Positions 41,677 through 50,733 of a DNA stretch of 64,000 bases are shown here, one piece after another (positions within the stretch are counted from its first letter, which is position 1; each line of letters starts with the position of its first letter). Position numbers and translations under genes: made by a program. This stretch comes from Planctomycetota bacterium (GTDB taxonomy: Bacteria > Planctomycetota > UBA1135 > GCA-002686595), in NCBI GenBank assembly GCA_016779225.1, contig JADHNZ010000008.1, positions 1 through 64,000 on the forward strand, read 5' to 3'. The notes under the pieces were generated by a model. That model saw only the letters and a list, made by a program, of their open reading frames with translations. It searched no databases and was not told where the DNA came from.

Positions 41677-43746
41677 ATGGGAGCCCCTCGCCACGCAGGC
41701 GCGCTGACCGCAGCCGCCTTCCTCCTCGTTCCCGGCCTCCTCGCCCAGCAGACCCTCCAGGGGTCACGGCGGCCGGGAGCCGCCCGCGAGGTCCTCGAAG
41801 GCGCCCCGCTGGGCACGACCCCGGCCCCCTGGAGCGAGCTCGACCACCCCGCAGGCCCCGGCCCGCTCTGGCTCGACGCCGCGGCGCCCCTACCCACCAA
41901 CGCCTGGTGGTTGAACGCCGCCCTCGGCTCAGGGGACTGGCCGATCAACCCGATGCCCTACTCGGTGCGCGCCTTCGAGGACGGCCTCTCCATCTGCCGG
42001 CCGGGGCTGAACACCCAGGAGACCTTCGTGATGCAGACGCACCTGGACAACCTCCGGGTGCGGGCCGTGGAAGGCCTGACCTCCCGCAAGGTGACGGCAT
42101 ACGACCCCCTCTCCGTCGAGCTCAGCTGGAGCTCGGGCGAGCACCAAGCCATGCGCGCGCCGCTCGTACGCGGGATGCCATTCGTCACCTGCTTCTTCGA
42201 CGAGGCCACGCCTGAGCTGACCACGATCCACGCGGTCCTCTCGCTCAGCGGCCAGGGAGGCGCGCCAGGCACGACCTCCACCGGGACCCAGCACAGCCTC
42301 GAGCTCAACAACGGCCAGACCTGGGCCCTCTACGCCTCCGAGCCCCTCACGCTCACCATCGAGCCGGGGAATCGGGTGCGCGCGGCGGCGGCCTTCAGCG
42401 GGTCGCTACGAGTTGCCCTGACGAGCGCCATGGCCCAGCCCGTGCTGGATGCCTGCGCGGGTCGCATTCCCGTCGGGGGACGGGTCCGCGGCAGCGTGAA
42501 GGGCGACACGGGGACGCTGCGGTTCGAGTGGAAGACCATCGGCACGGGGCCGCTGCTCATGGCCACGCTCCCCCACCACCGCGACCTCCTGAGCGGGACG
42601 ACGGCCACCGACCTCACCTACTCCACGCTCAAGGGGGAGATGCGTGCGGTGCAGGGGACCGAGTGGGTCCTGACGCAGCCCCTGCCTCCGGTGACCTGGG
42701 GCGCACCGCGCCCGATCGCCCCGGACAAGGAGCCCGCCGTCCGGGCCGCGCTGCTCGCGGACACGGGCACGCCCGTCCAGGCCCCGGACCCCTACTTCGG
42801 CGGCAAGGAGCTCGCCAAGCTCGGACGCCTGGCGCTGATCGCGGACGAGCTGGAGGAGCAGGGCGCGGCCGACCTCGTGCGGACGCGGCTCGAGGCCGCG
42901 CTGGAGCCCTGGCTGACCGGAACGAACAGCCAGCCCCTCGCCTATGACCGCACCTGGGGCGGCGTGCTCGTCGCGGGTGCAGTCAACGACCCCGGCCTTG
43001 CCTTCGGGCAGGGGTACTACAACGATCACCACTTCCACTACGGCTACCACATCTATGCGGCGGCCTGTCTGGCGCGCGTGGATCCCGAGTGGGTGGAGGC
43101 CCGAGGAGACGCGGTCCTGCACCTGATCCGCGACATCGCCAACCCGTCGGGCCAGGACCCGCACTACGCGCGCCAGCGGCACATGGACTGGTTCGCGGGA
43201 CACTCCTGGGCCAGCGGCCTGTTCCCGTTCGGGGACGCGCGCAACCAGGAGTCCACCTCGGAGGCCGTCAATGCCTGGTACGCGGTGGCCCTGTGGGGGC
43301 TCGCGACGGGGGACGAGCGCGTGCGCGACCTCGGCCGCCTGATGCTCGCCACGGAGATCCGCTCGGCTCGGCGCTACTGGCAGATCCCCAGCACGAGCGA
43401 CATCTACGCGGAGCCCTTCAAGAGCCAGCGCGTGGTCGGCGTGCTCTGGGGCATGAAGGTGGACCACTCCACCTTCTTCGGCAACGCGCCGGAGCTGATC
43501 CACGGCATCCAGATGCTGCCCTTCACCCCGATCACCGAGCAGCTGCTGGATCCGGTGTGGATGGAGGAGAGCTACCCGGACTTCTCCTCGAACCTGGCCG
43601 CCGCAGGGACCTGGGCGAACTTCATCTGCATGGGGCGCGGGGTGTTCGACCCGGACGGCGCATGGACCATGGCCCAGGGACTGTCGAGCTGGGACAACGG
43701 CAACACCCTGGCCAACACCCTGTACTGGCTCGCGACGCGGCCCTAG
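41677..43746 (+). CDS. Glycoside hydrolase family 81 endo-1,3-beta-glucanase
   Basis: A 689-residue secreted endo-beta-1,3-glucanase. A signal (ALTAAAFLLVPGLLAQ) is followed by the GH81 N-terminal beta-sandwich (about 60-330, PLPTNAWWLNAALGSGDWPINPMPY) and an alpha/alpha-barrel catalytic part. Conserved GH81 motifs are GYYNDHHFHYGYHIYAAA (Asp450), DWFAGHSWASGLFPFG and RNQESTSEAVNAWYA with Glu525 and Glu529, the likely catalytic acids. It cleaves internal beta-1,3 bonds in laminarin, callose or fungal glucan. It has no extra binding module, so it is the minimal form. It is divergent from the Dabb-sulfatase operon. Confidence 0.92.
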   Translation: MGAPRHAGALTAAAFLLVPGLLAQQTLQGSRRPGAAREVLEGAPLGTTPAPWSELDHPAGPGPLWLDAAAPLPTNAWWLNAALGSGDWPINPMPYSVRAFEDGLSICRPGLNTQETFVMQTHLDNLRVRAVEGLTSRKVTAYDPLSVELSWSSGEHQAMRAPLVRGMPFVTCFFDEATPELTTIHAVLSLSGQGGAPGTTSTGTQHSLELNNGQTWALYASEPLTLTIEPGNRVRAAAAFSGSLRVALTSAMAQPVLDACAGRIPVGGRVRGSVKGDTGTLRFEWKTIGTGPLLMATLPHHRDLLSGTTATDLTYSTLKGEMRAVQGTEWVLTQPLPPVTWGAPRPIAPDKEPAVRAALLADTGTPVQAPDPYFGGKELAKLGRLALIADELEEQGAADLVRTRLEAALEPWLTGTNSQPLAYDRTWGGVLVAGAVNDPGLAFGQGYYNDHHFHYGYHIYAAACLARVDPEWVEARGDAVLHLIRDIANPSGQDPHYARQRHMDWFAGHSWASGLFPFGDARNQESTSEAVNAWYAVALWGLATGDERVRDLGRLMLATEIRSARRYWQIPSTSDIYAEPFKSQRVVGVLWGMKVDHSTFFGNAPELIHGIQMLPFTPITEQLLDPVWMEESYPDFSSNLAAAGTWANFICMGRGVFDPDGAWTMAQGLSSWDNGNTLANTLYWLATRP

Positions 43747-43847
43747 GGGGCTCGGTTCCCCGGCCCCGGCGACGAGGGTCCCGGGTGTCGAAGTCGTCAT
43801 CCCCTGGCCCCTTGACGGCGCCGATGAGGTGAGTTGATCTCACGCTC

Positions 43848-44219
43848 GTGCGGCGCCTCCTCTTCCTCCTCACGCTCCTCCTGCTGACCGTGGCGGCCCC
43901 TGCCGCACGGGCAGGACAGCTTGGGGCCCAGGCGGAGCAGGACCCCGTGCGCCTCGGCCAGCGGTTCGCCGCAGACGAGGATGAGGCCCCGCAGTCGCCG
44001 CACCCGGCGTCCCCCGTGGATGTCGAGGAGGACGAGAGCGAGGAGGAGGAGTCCAAGGAGGGCGGTCCCGCCTTCGTGGACCTTCGCGCAGACCGCTGGG
44101 CCGGCGCGCGCCGGGACCTCGGGCTGGCGCAGGTGATCCGCAGCTGGGCCTCGTCCGTCCGCGGCCGCTCGTGCGCGTCGAGGGGCCCGCCGGCCCGCCG
44201 CGGATCGACCGCGGGCTGA
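43848..44219 (+). CDS. Small secreted acidic protein, unknown
   Basis: A 123-residue frame starting with GTG. The N-terminus is a good signal peptide (MRRLLFLLTLLLLTVAAPAARA), followed by a Glu/Asp-rich stretch (DVEEDESEEEESKEGG) and an Arg-rich C-terminus. No family is recognised. A hairpin terminator candidate follows 22 bases after the stop, which supports a real transcript. Codon choice fits the region, but no homology clue exists. Confidence 0.5.
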   Translation: MRRLLFLLTLLLLTVAAPAARAGQLGAQAEQDPVRLGQRFAADEDEAPQSPHPASPVDVEEDESEEEESKEGGPAFVDLRADRWAGARRDLGLAQVIRSWASSVRGRSCASRGPPARRGSTAG

Positions 44220-44240
44220 GCCGCGCTGCCCGGAGAGGGA

Positions 44241-44271
44241 GCGCAGCGAGACCGAGGTCGCTCCGCTGCGC
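44241..44271 (+). terminator. Hairpin terminator candidate
   Basis: Outer arms GCGCAGC (44241-44247) and GCTGCGC (44265-44271), with inner GAC/GTC pairing around CGAG. It lies between the small secreted protein and the SulP gene. No T-tract. Confidence 0.5.
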
Positions 44272-44329
44272 CCCATGACCCACCAGGGTCCGCTCTGTTC
44301 CGTGCTCCTCGACCCACTGGAGGTGCTGC

Positions 44330-46006
44330 ATGCACTCCGCCACCGCGACCTCGGTCGCACCCAAGCCCGCCAACGGGCTCGCTGGCCTCCGCCACTGGCG
44401 CCACGACGCGCTCGCCGGCCTCGTCGTCTCCCTCGTCTCCCTCCCCCTCTCCTCAGGGATCGCGATCGCGTCCGGCGCGCCGCCGATCTACGGGATCATC
44501 TCCGCCATCATCGCGGGACTCGTCTTCCCGTTCGTGGGCGGCTCGTTCGTGACGATCTCAGGGCCCGCCGCCGGACTGGCCCCGGCGCTCCTCGCCATCA
44601 TGGCCGCCCTTGGAGGCGCGGGAGATGCCGATCATGTCGGTGCGGGCTATCCCCTGCTGCTGGTCGTCATCTCGATCGTGGGGGTGATCCAGATCGTGAT
44701 GGCGAGGCTCAAGCTCGCGCGCTATGCGGCCATCTTCCCAGCGAGCGTCGTGGAGGGCATGCTCGGCGCGATCGGCGTGCTGATCCTGATCAAGGCCCTG
44801 CCCCTGTTCTTCGGGTACCTCGAGCCGATCCACGCGCACCACTTCAGCGAGTACCTGACCGAGATCCCGCACTGGGTGGCGGGAGCGAACGGCGACGCCC
44901 TGACCGTGGCTGCGGTGTCTCTCGTCCTGATCTTCGCGCTGGTGAGCCCGCTGGGCCAGAGGTTCGCGCTCTTCCGGACGGTCCCCCCTCACCTCTTCGC
45001 CGTGGTGGTGGGCGCTGCCCTGGCAGCCCTGCTAGGGCTCGAGGACGCGTTCCTGATCTCGGTCCCAGCGAACCCCCTCTCGGGCGTCCAGCTGCCGGAC
45101 TTCGCAGGAATGCTTGAGCGACCGGATCTGTGGAAGGCCGCTCTCCTGGGCGTGCTGACCCTCACGATGATCGACGGGGTCGAGTCCCTCGCCACGGCGC
45201 AGGCCATCGACCGCATCGACCCGTTCAAGCGGCGCTCCGAGCCGAACCGCCTGCTGGCGGCGATGGGCCTCTCCAACCTGATCTCCAGCCTCCTCGGCGG
45301 CCTGACCGTGATCCCCGGCGGGGTGAAGAGCAAGACCTGCATCGAGGCCGGTGGCAGGACGCTGTGGGCGAACTTCGTCAACGCCTGCTGCCTGCTCGTG
45401 TTCCTCTTCGTGGCCCCGGCACTGGTCAGCCTGATCCCGAAGGCCACCCTGGGCGCGGTGCTCGTCTACACCGGATGGAAGATGATGCACCCGCGCATCG
45501 CCCGTCACCTGGCCCACATCGGCAGCCAGCAGGTCGCGCTGTACACGGTCACGCTGGTCGTGACCCTGTTCACGGATCTCCTCGTGGGCGTGCTCGTGGG
45601 CACGGCCCTGAAGCTCGCTCTGCTCACGGCCTACGCCTTGCGCTCAAGTGGCCCGACCTCATGCCCCGGGGTGCTCGGGATCGTCGCCGACCTCTTCCGT
45701 GACCCCGTGATCGAGGAGGTCGGCTCCGGGGAGCGGCGCCGCTACCGCGTGGGCCGGCCGCTGGTCTGCTTCAACGCCTACAAGCTGATGGAGCCCCTGG
45801 ACGCCTCCCAGGAGTCGGGGACGGTCGAGGATGTCACTATCGAGCTCACGCCAGAGGTCCGCGTCGTGGACCACACCGCCATCGATGGAGTCTTCCTCGC
45901 CATGGACGCGGCCACGCGCATGCCCCTGCGGGTCGAGGGCCTCGACCCCATGCGCGCGCTCGGCACCCACCGCAGCGCCGTGCGGGTGCAGGCGGCCAAG
46001 GCCTAG
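44330..46006 (+). CDS. SulP family inorganic anion transporter
   Basis: A 558-residue inner-membrane transporter of the SulP/SLC26 family. About eleven to twelve transmembrane segments span residues 28-440, with family motifs PLSSGIAIASGAPPIYGIISAI, GGSFVTISGPAAGLAP and NPFK-like RIDPFKRRSEPNRLLAAMGLSNLISSLLGGLTVIPGGVKSK. The C-terminal part has a degenerate STAS-like region (VTIELTPEVRVVDHTAIDGVF). It may carry sulfate, bicarbonate or another anion. Its stop TAG forms the central CTAG shared with the convergent sulfatase stop. The nearby sulfatases suggest sulfate as one candidate substrate, which is inference. Confidence 0.92.
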   Translation: MHSATATSVAPKPANGLAGLRHWRHDALAGLVVSLVSLPLSSGIAIASGAPPIYGIISAIIAGLVFPFVGGSFVTISGPAAGLAPALLAIMAALGGAGDADHVGAGYPLLLVVISIVGVIQIVMARLKLARYAAIFPASVVEGMLGAIGVLILIKALPLFFGYLEPIHAHHFSEYLTEIPHWVAGANGDALTVAAVSLVLIFALVSPLGQRFALFRTVPPHLFAVVVGAALAALLGLEDAFLISVPANPLSGVQLPDFAGMLERPDLWKAALLGVLTLTMIDGVESLATAQAIDRIDPFKRRSEPNRLLAAMGLSNLISSLLGGLTVIPGGVKSKTCIEAGGRTLWANFVNACCLLVFLFVAPALVSLIPKATLGAVLVYTGWKMMHPRIARHLAHIGSQQVALYTVTLVVTLFTDLLVGVLVGTALKLALLTAYALRSSGPTSCPGVLGIVADLFRDPVIEEVGSGERRRYRVGRPLVCFNAYKLMEPLDASQESGTVEDVTIELTPEVRVVDHTAIDGVFLAMDAATRMPLRVEGLDPMRALGTHRSAVRVQAAKA

Positions 46007-47451
46007 CGTCCGGCCTCGGGCGGCCGGGAGCCAGGAGCCTCTCGGTCACCCCCGCTGGGCGGAGTGAGCCGCTCGGCCTCCCGGGCCAGCGCATCCCTCA
46101 TGCGCTCGGCGAGCCCCGCGTGCTCCTCCGTGCGGTCGCGCGTCTCCCCCGGATCCTGCTCCAGGTGATACAGGCCCGCCGCTCCGCCCCCGTCCTGAAC
46201 GAGCTTCCAGGGCCAGTCCACGAGGGCGCGCCGGCGCCCCGAGAGGAACGGGATCGGCCTCGTCCGCCGCCAGGACTCACCGCGCAGCAGCGGGGCCAGG
46301 GAGACGCCATCCAGCGCCTCCGGAAGGGGCAGCTCGAGGAGCGTGAGCAGGGTCGGCAGCTGGTCGGTAGTGACGCCGGGCTGGCTCACGCGCAGGCCGG
46401 CGGGGAGCCCCGCAGGCCAGACCACGAAGGCCGGCGTGCGCAGGCCACCTTCATGCACGCTGCGCTTGCGGCCCCGGAAGGGCGCAGCCGAGCCGTAGGG
46501 ATGCCGGCCGTAGGCCTCGGCGGAGAGGCGGTCGTCCTGACCGGGCACCCGCTCGGGCCCGTTGTCGCTGCAGAACCAAAGGAGGGTGTCCCGAGCCGCG
46601 CCGCGCTGCTCCAGCCGGTCCCAGAGGCGACCAACCTGCGCGTCGATGCCCGCGACCACGGCTTGGTAGGTCGCATCGGCCGTGCCTGCCCAGGGCTCGG
46701 TCGCGGCCTCCGGCGCCACGAGGGGCAGGTGCGGGCCGTGGAACCAGAGCACCGCCAGGAAGGGACTCCCCTCGTCCAGGGACTGCTCGACGAAGCTCTG
46801 CGCGCGCTCCACGATCAGTCGCGCGTCCTCCCCGTCCAGGTCCTCCACCATGCTCTCCCCGGGCCCGGTCCAGTACCGCGTGCCGAATGGCCTGCCCGTC
46901 TCGGGGTGCACCATCGGGTCCCAGGTCGGCACCTTCGCCTCGGTGGAGAAGCAGGTGTCGAAGCCCCGCTCCCACGGGGGCGCGTAGTGCTCCGCCTGCT
47001 CCGGCCGCCCGCCGCGATTGCTGTCCCGAACCTCGCGCGTAAGGGTGCCCAGGTGCCACTTGCCAAAGTGGCCCGTGCGGTAGCCCTCTGCTGCGAGCAG
47101 GGTGGCCAGGTTCGGAACCTCAGCGGGCAGGTGTCCGGTGTTCGCGTTCGGGATGCCAAGGGCCACGGGATGCCGCCCGGTCAGGCAGGAGGCGCGCGTG
47201 GGTGAGCACACCGGCGCGGCGGCGTAGAAGGTCTCGAGCACGACTCCGCGAGCGGCCAGGGCGTCGAGGGCCGGGGTCCGCGCCACGGCGCTCCCCGCGA
47301 AGCCCGCGTCGGCCGCGCCCTGGTCGTCCGTCATGATGAGGATCAGGTTCGGGCGCGGAGAGGACGCGACTTCGGGCGTGAGGACAGCCTCCGCGGGCAG
47401 GCAGGCCGCGGCCGTGAGCAGGGGCAGGAGGCGAAGAGAGGCTGCTCGCAT
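46003..47451 (-). CDS. Sulfatase (arylsulfatase-like), secreted
   Basis: A 482-residue exported sulfatase with a signal-like N-terminus (LRLLPLLTAAAC; a weak lipobox). Asp42-Asp43 (IMTDDQGA) are metal ligands, and the formylglycine motif is C82-S-P-T-R86 (VCSPTRASCLTGRHP). Further landmarks are GKWHLG, FHGPHLPLVAP, LWFCSDNGPE and a C-terminal PWKLVQDGGGAAGLYHLEQDPGETRD, the usual sulfatase end. It probably removes sulfate from polysaccharides. It is convergent with the SulP gene, and the two stop codons overlap in CTAG. Confidence 0.93.
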   Translation of the reverse strand: MRAASLRLLPLLTAAACLPAEAVLTPEVASSPRPNLILIMTDDQGAADAGFAGSAVARTPALDALAARGVVLETFYAAAPVCSPTRASCLTGRHPVALGIPNANTGHLPAEVPNLATLLAAEGYRTGHFGKWHLGTLTREVRDSNRGGRPEQAEHYAPPWERGFDTCFSTEAKVPTWDPMVHPETGRPFGTRYWTGPGESMVEDLDGEDARLIVERAQSFVEQSLDEGSPFLAVLWFHGPHLPLVAPEAATEPWAGTADATYQAVVAGIDAQVGRLWDRLEQRGAARDTLLWFCSDNGPERVPGQDDRLSAEAYGRHPYGSAAPFRGRKRSVHEGGLRTPAFVVWPAGLPAGLRVSQPGVTTDQLPTLLTLLELPLPEALDGVSLAPLLRGESWRRTRPIPFLSGRRRALVDWPWKLVQDGGGAAGLYHLEQDPGETRDRTEEHAGLAERMRDALAREAERLTPPSGGDREAPGSRPPEAGR

Positions 47452-47521
47452 GGGGGCACTCTACCCCCGCTCCCGCGCGCCCAGCGGCTGATCCAACCGG
47501 GTCGCTAGGGTGTGAGGAGCC

Positions 47522-48562
47522 ATGAAGACCCTCCTCCCCCTCTGCTGGCTCGCCGTCACCTCGTTCGCGGCAACGGACTCGAAGCCTTACTGCCTCAACG
47601 ATCCCTCGTCGAGCGATCGACTGCTGGTCGTGCAGGAGTTCCGCGAGGGCGACGACCTCCCCTGGGATGTCGACCACGGCAATCACCTCGATGTGCTCAA
47701 GACCGACACCGGCGAGGTGTTTCGTCCGGATGTGATGTTCACGCCGAAGGTCGTCCTGCCCGGCGACCTGGACCCGCGCGACGGGCGCGGGGCGAAGGTG
47801 CCCGAGGGCCTGCACCTGCTCGTCTGGGAGCTGGCCCGGCCCACCCAGAAGTGGAGCTCGATCCAGCGACTCGCCGGTCACTACGAACTGACGCACGGGG
47901 GCGAGACGCGCTGGGTCGACGTCCCGCTGATGCTCGAGCAGGGTGCTGACCCGATCGACTGGGAGGACGAGACACTCGAGGAGGCGGGCTTCAAGCTCAA
48001 GGCCCGCATCGAGGGGCTGCGCATGCTGCAGGTGCAGATCACCGAGAGGCCCTGGGAGTTCGACGAGGCCGTCCTCCTCGACGAGGACGACAAGGAGTTC
48101 GCCTACCAGGGCTCGTCCACGACCGGCGACGTGTGGACGCAGTCGTTCGAGATCGGCGATCGTGAGCTCGAGGGGCTCCGACTCGTCGTGAGGATGGACG
48201 ATGGGACCGAGCACACCCTGGACAAGTTCTCTGAAGGCGCTAAGTACAAGCGCGCGAAGGGCTCCTCCTGGAAGAAGGCCGGACTCCAGCTCGAGACGCG
48301 GGTCGCCGTGGTTCCGCGCTTCAGCGCAAAGGGCACCGGGAACTTCGACCTCTACCGCAAGTACCGCTGGCTGGACGCGAAGGGTCGCGCCCTCGACCTG
48401 TGGCCGCGGTCGAGCGCGAGCGGTGGCGGCAAGGCGTTCGCCACCGACTGCATGGTTCCCAGCGAGCTCCCCAAGGGCGCGCGCCTCGAGCTGGGCCTGC
48501 TCGTCGGTGCGAAGACCGAGAAGCTCCTCTACGAGCACCTCGACATCCCGGCGCCGCGCTGA
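47522..48562 (+). CDS. Secreted hypothetical protein
   Basis: A 346-residue exported protein starting at ATG 47522, behind GAGGAG. A short signal (MKTLLPLCWLAVTSFAA) is followed by a mostly beta-rich, charged body (HLDVLKTDTGEVFRPDVMF, LQVQITERPWEFDEAV, LRLVVRMDDGTEHTLDKF). No conserved family is recognised, and no catalytic motif is visible. It is divergent from the sulfatase and convergent with the sigma-54 activator. Confidence 0.75.
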   Translation: MKTLLPLCWLAVTSFAATDSKPYCLNDPSSSDRLLVVQEFREGDDLPWDVDHGNHLDVLKTDTGEVFRPDVMFTPKVVLPGDLDPRDGRGAKVPEGLHLLVWELARPTQKWSSIQRLAGHYELTHGGETRWVDVPLMLEQGADPIDWEDETLEEAGFKLKARIEGLRMLQVQITERPWEFDEAVLLDEDDKEFAYQGSSTTGDVWTQSFEIGDRELEGLRLVVRMDDGTEHTLDKFSEGAKYKRAKGSSWKKAGLQLETRVAVVPRFSAKGTGNFDLYRKYRWLDAKGRALDLWPRSSASGGGKAFATDCMVPSELPKGARLELGLLVGAKTEKLLYEHLDIPAPR

Positions 48563-48600
48563 GGGCCGCCTCCCGCGCCCGGGAACGGGCTCAGCGGCCC
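48563..48600. terminator. Nested hairpin between convergent genes
   Basis: A seven-base perfect stem GGGCCGC (48563-48569) with GCGGCCC (48594-48600), enclosing further CCCG/CGGG pairing. It overlaps the end of the minus-strand activator gene and has no T-tract. Confidence 0.5.
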
Positions 48601-50030
48601 GGCCTGAACTGCTCCTTGCGCAGGCCGTGCCGGCGGAGCTTGTCGTAGAGGCTGCGCGGCGTGATCCCGGCACGCAGCGCAGCCTGGCCCACGCGCCCTC
48701 CCGTCGACCTCAAGAGGCGCGCGAGGTAGTCGCGCTCGAAGGACTGGAGCAGCTCCTCGCGCTCTTCACGCAGGGGGCGTAGGCCCGCAACTCCGTTCCT
48801 GTCCTTGCCCTCCTCCTCGATGCGCGCTTGCCCGCGCCTCTCCACCGCCTCGCCGTCACCCTGCAGACGGCTGATCGAGTCGGGCAGGTCCTCCACCCCG
48901 ATCTCGCGCCCAGCGCAGAGGACGAGCGCGCGCTCCACTGCGTTGACCAGCTGCCTCACATTGCCTGGCCACTCTTAGGCACAGAGGGCCTCGAGGGCTG
49001 CAGGAGTGATTCCATCGACCTCCTGGCGTCCGAGGCTCGTCCTGAGGTGCCCGATGAACATGCCGACCATGTCCGGGATGTCCTCGCTGCGTTCGCGCAG
49101 GGGTGGGACCTCGAGGGTCACCACGTTCAGGCGGTAGTAGAGGTCCTCTCGGAAGCGCCCCTTGCGAACCAGAGCTTCCAGATCTCGGTTCGTCGCAGCC
49201 ATGACGCGAACATCGATGCCGATGAGCTCCTCCCCCCCGACGCGCTGGACGCGACGACGCTGAAGAACCGAGAGCAGGTTGACCTGCAGGTGCAGGGGCA
49301 TCTCTCCGATCTCGTCGAGGAAGATCGTCCCGCGCTCCGCGAGCTCGAAGCGCCCTCGCTTCAGCCGCTCGGCCCCGGTGAAAGCGCCGGGCTGGTGGCC
49401 AAAGAGCTCCGACTCCAGCAGGGACTCGGGGATCGCGCCGCAGTTGACCGACACGAAGGGCCCTGAGGCCCGCGCGCCCTCGTTGTGGATCGCCTGAGCC
49501 AGGCGCTCCTTGCCCACGCCCGTCTCGCCAGTCAGGAGGAGGCTCGAGTCCGTGTCAACGACCCGGTTCACGAGCCTCAGGAACCTCCGCATCCTGGGAC
49601 TGCGGGAGGCGAAGTCCACGAGGGCCGGCTCGCCCGTGGCGATCGGGATACGTGCGGCGGGGCGGCGGACATCGATCAGCGCACGCCCGCGCGCACGCGC
49701 GGTGTCGAGGAGCTCAGGCACTCCTGCCAGGGGTTGGTGCAGACCCGAGACGAGGTCGAGTCCGGCCTCGAGCGCTTGGATCAGGAACGGGATCCAGCTG
49801 GCATCGAGCACGCCGCCCTCGTTGGCGACTCCGAGCAGGAGGGACGACGCGCCCCTCGATGCGGCGGCCTCGGGATCGAGGTCGGGGAGCCGGAGATCGA
49901 CAGCCGAGGGCTCGGTGCGCCACTGACCCAGGCACTGCTCCGGGCGCCAGTGAAGGACTCCCGTGGCGGTCTTCACATCCAGGCGCGTCGGCGCGTCGCC
50001 AAGGAACAGCAGGTAGGGGGTCCGGATCAT
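48591..50030 (-). pseudogene. Sigma-54-dependent activator with DUF1611 (DgcN)-like N-terminal domain, interrupted by an in-frame TAA
   Basis: One continuous frame of 480 codons with a TAA at codon 352 (48975-48977). Residues 1-125 match the N-terminal domain of DUF1611/DgcN proteins: RTPYLLFLGDAP, KTATGVLHWRPEQC, DLRLPDLDPEAAA, LLGVANEGG and SWIPFLIQALEAGLDLVSGL. Residues 140-351 are the sigma-54 AAA+ domain with Walker A GETGVGKE (168-175), GAFTGA (215-220), Walker B FLDEIGE (237-243) and the sensor region VRVMAATNRDLE. After the stop the frame continues as [17 protein letters not shown] and ends with a Fis-type HTH ([27 protein letters not shown]). The stop falls where the family has the Tyr of a YEWPGN-type motif, so it is probably one base from TAC or TAT. 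A truncated ATPase, a sequencing error or readthrough are all possible. Confidence 0.85.
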
Positions 50031-50131
50031 GGCTGGTTGGAGGAGTATCTAGGGTTGAGGGCGATCTCTCACCTGGCCTACACGGAACAAACGCATGGAC
50101 ATCCAGGCCGAAGGTGTGCAGGGTGCCCTGC

Positions 50132-50689
50132 ATGCCGCGCTTGACCTGGCTCCTCTTGGCCCTAGGGGCCTGTGCTCCCACCGGGGACGCGCCCTCGCTC
50201 GAGGAACCTGCGAGCGTTGCGCCTGCCGAGGCCGCTTCCGAGGAGGCCCGGCCCAAGAGTGGCGAGACCCCCGCCCGGGACGCGGTGGGTCAGCTCCTCC
50301 AGCATCCCGGCACCTGGAGCCTCGGCAAGCTGACCCTCACCATCGAGCTGCGGTACGAGGCTAGGGAGCTCGAGGACGCCGCGCAGGCGGCCATCCGCCT
50401 CGAACCGACCCTCGTCGCCCAACTGCAGCACCCCCTCGACGAGGGCGGTTTTGGGAGCTCCCTGGTGTTCAAGGACACCGACCAGGGCTGGTTCGTCTTC
50501 GCGGAGGACCCCAGCCGGATCTGGGGCTATGACGGGAACGAGGTCCTTGGCCGGCTCACCGAGTCAGGCGGCGGCTTCGAGCTCAAATACCTCACCCTCG
50601 ATCAGGACTGGGCCGTGGATGGCGTCCCGATCCCGATGGAGGTCGTGGAGCGCATGCCCCAGCCCATCCGGGACCTCTCGGGGCACTGA
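50132..50689 (+). CDS. Lipoprotein of unknown function
   Basis: A 185-residue exported protein starting at ATG 50132 with lipobox LALGAC (Cys14). A Glu/Ala/Pro linker is followed by a compact alpha/beta region (GTWSLGKLTLTIELRYEAREL, VFKDTDQGWFVFAEDPSRIWGYDGNEVLG). No family is recognised. It is divergent from the sigma-54 activator, so it is a positional candidate target of it; no -24/-12 promoter was found upstream. Confidence 0.65.
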   Translation: MPRLTWLLLALGACAPTGDAPSLEEPASVAPAEAASEEARPKSGETPARDAVGQLLQHPGTWSLGKLTLTIELRYEARELEDAAQAAIRLEPTLVAQLQHPLDEGGFGSSLVFKDTDQGWFVFAEDPSRIWGYDGNEVLGRLTESGGGFELKYLTLDQDWAVDGVPIPMEVVERMPQPIRDLSGH

Positions 50690-50733
50690 CTTTCGGCTCC
50701 CGCTCGCGGCACCCACACACGACACCGCCGAGA

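Noticed and set aside
50031-50131. Possible sigma-54 promoter upstream of the lipoprotein opposite the activator
   Set aside because: No GG-N10-GC element with the TGGCAC/TTGC pattern is present.
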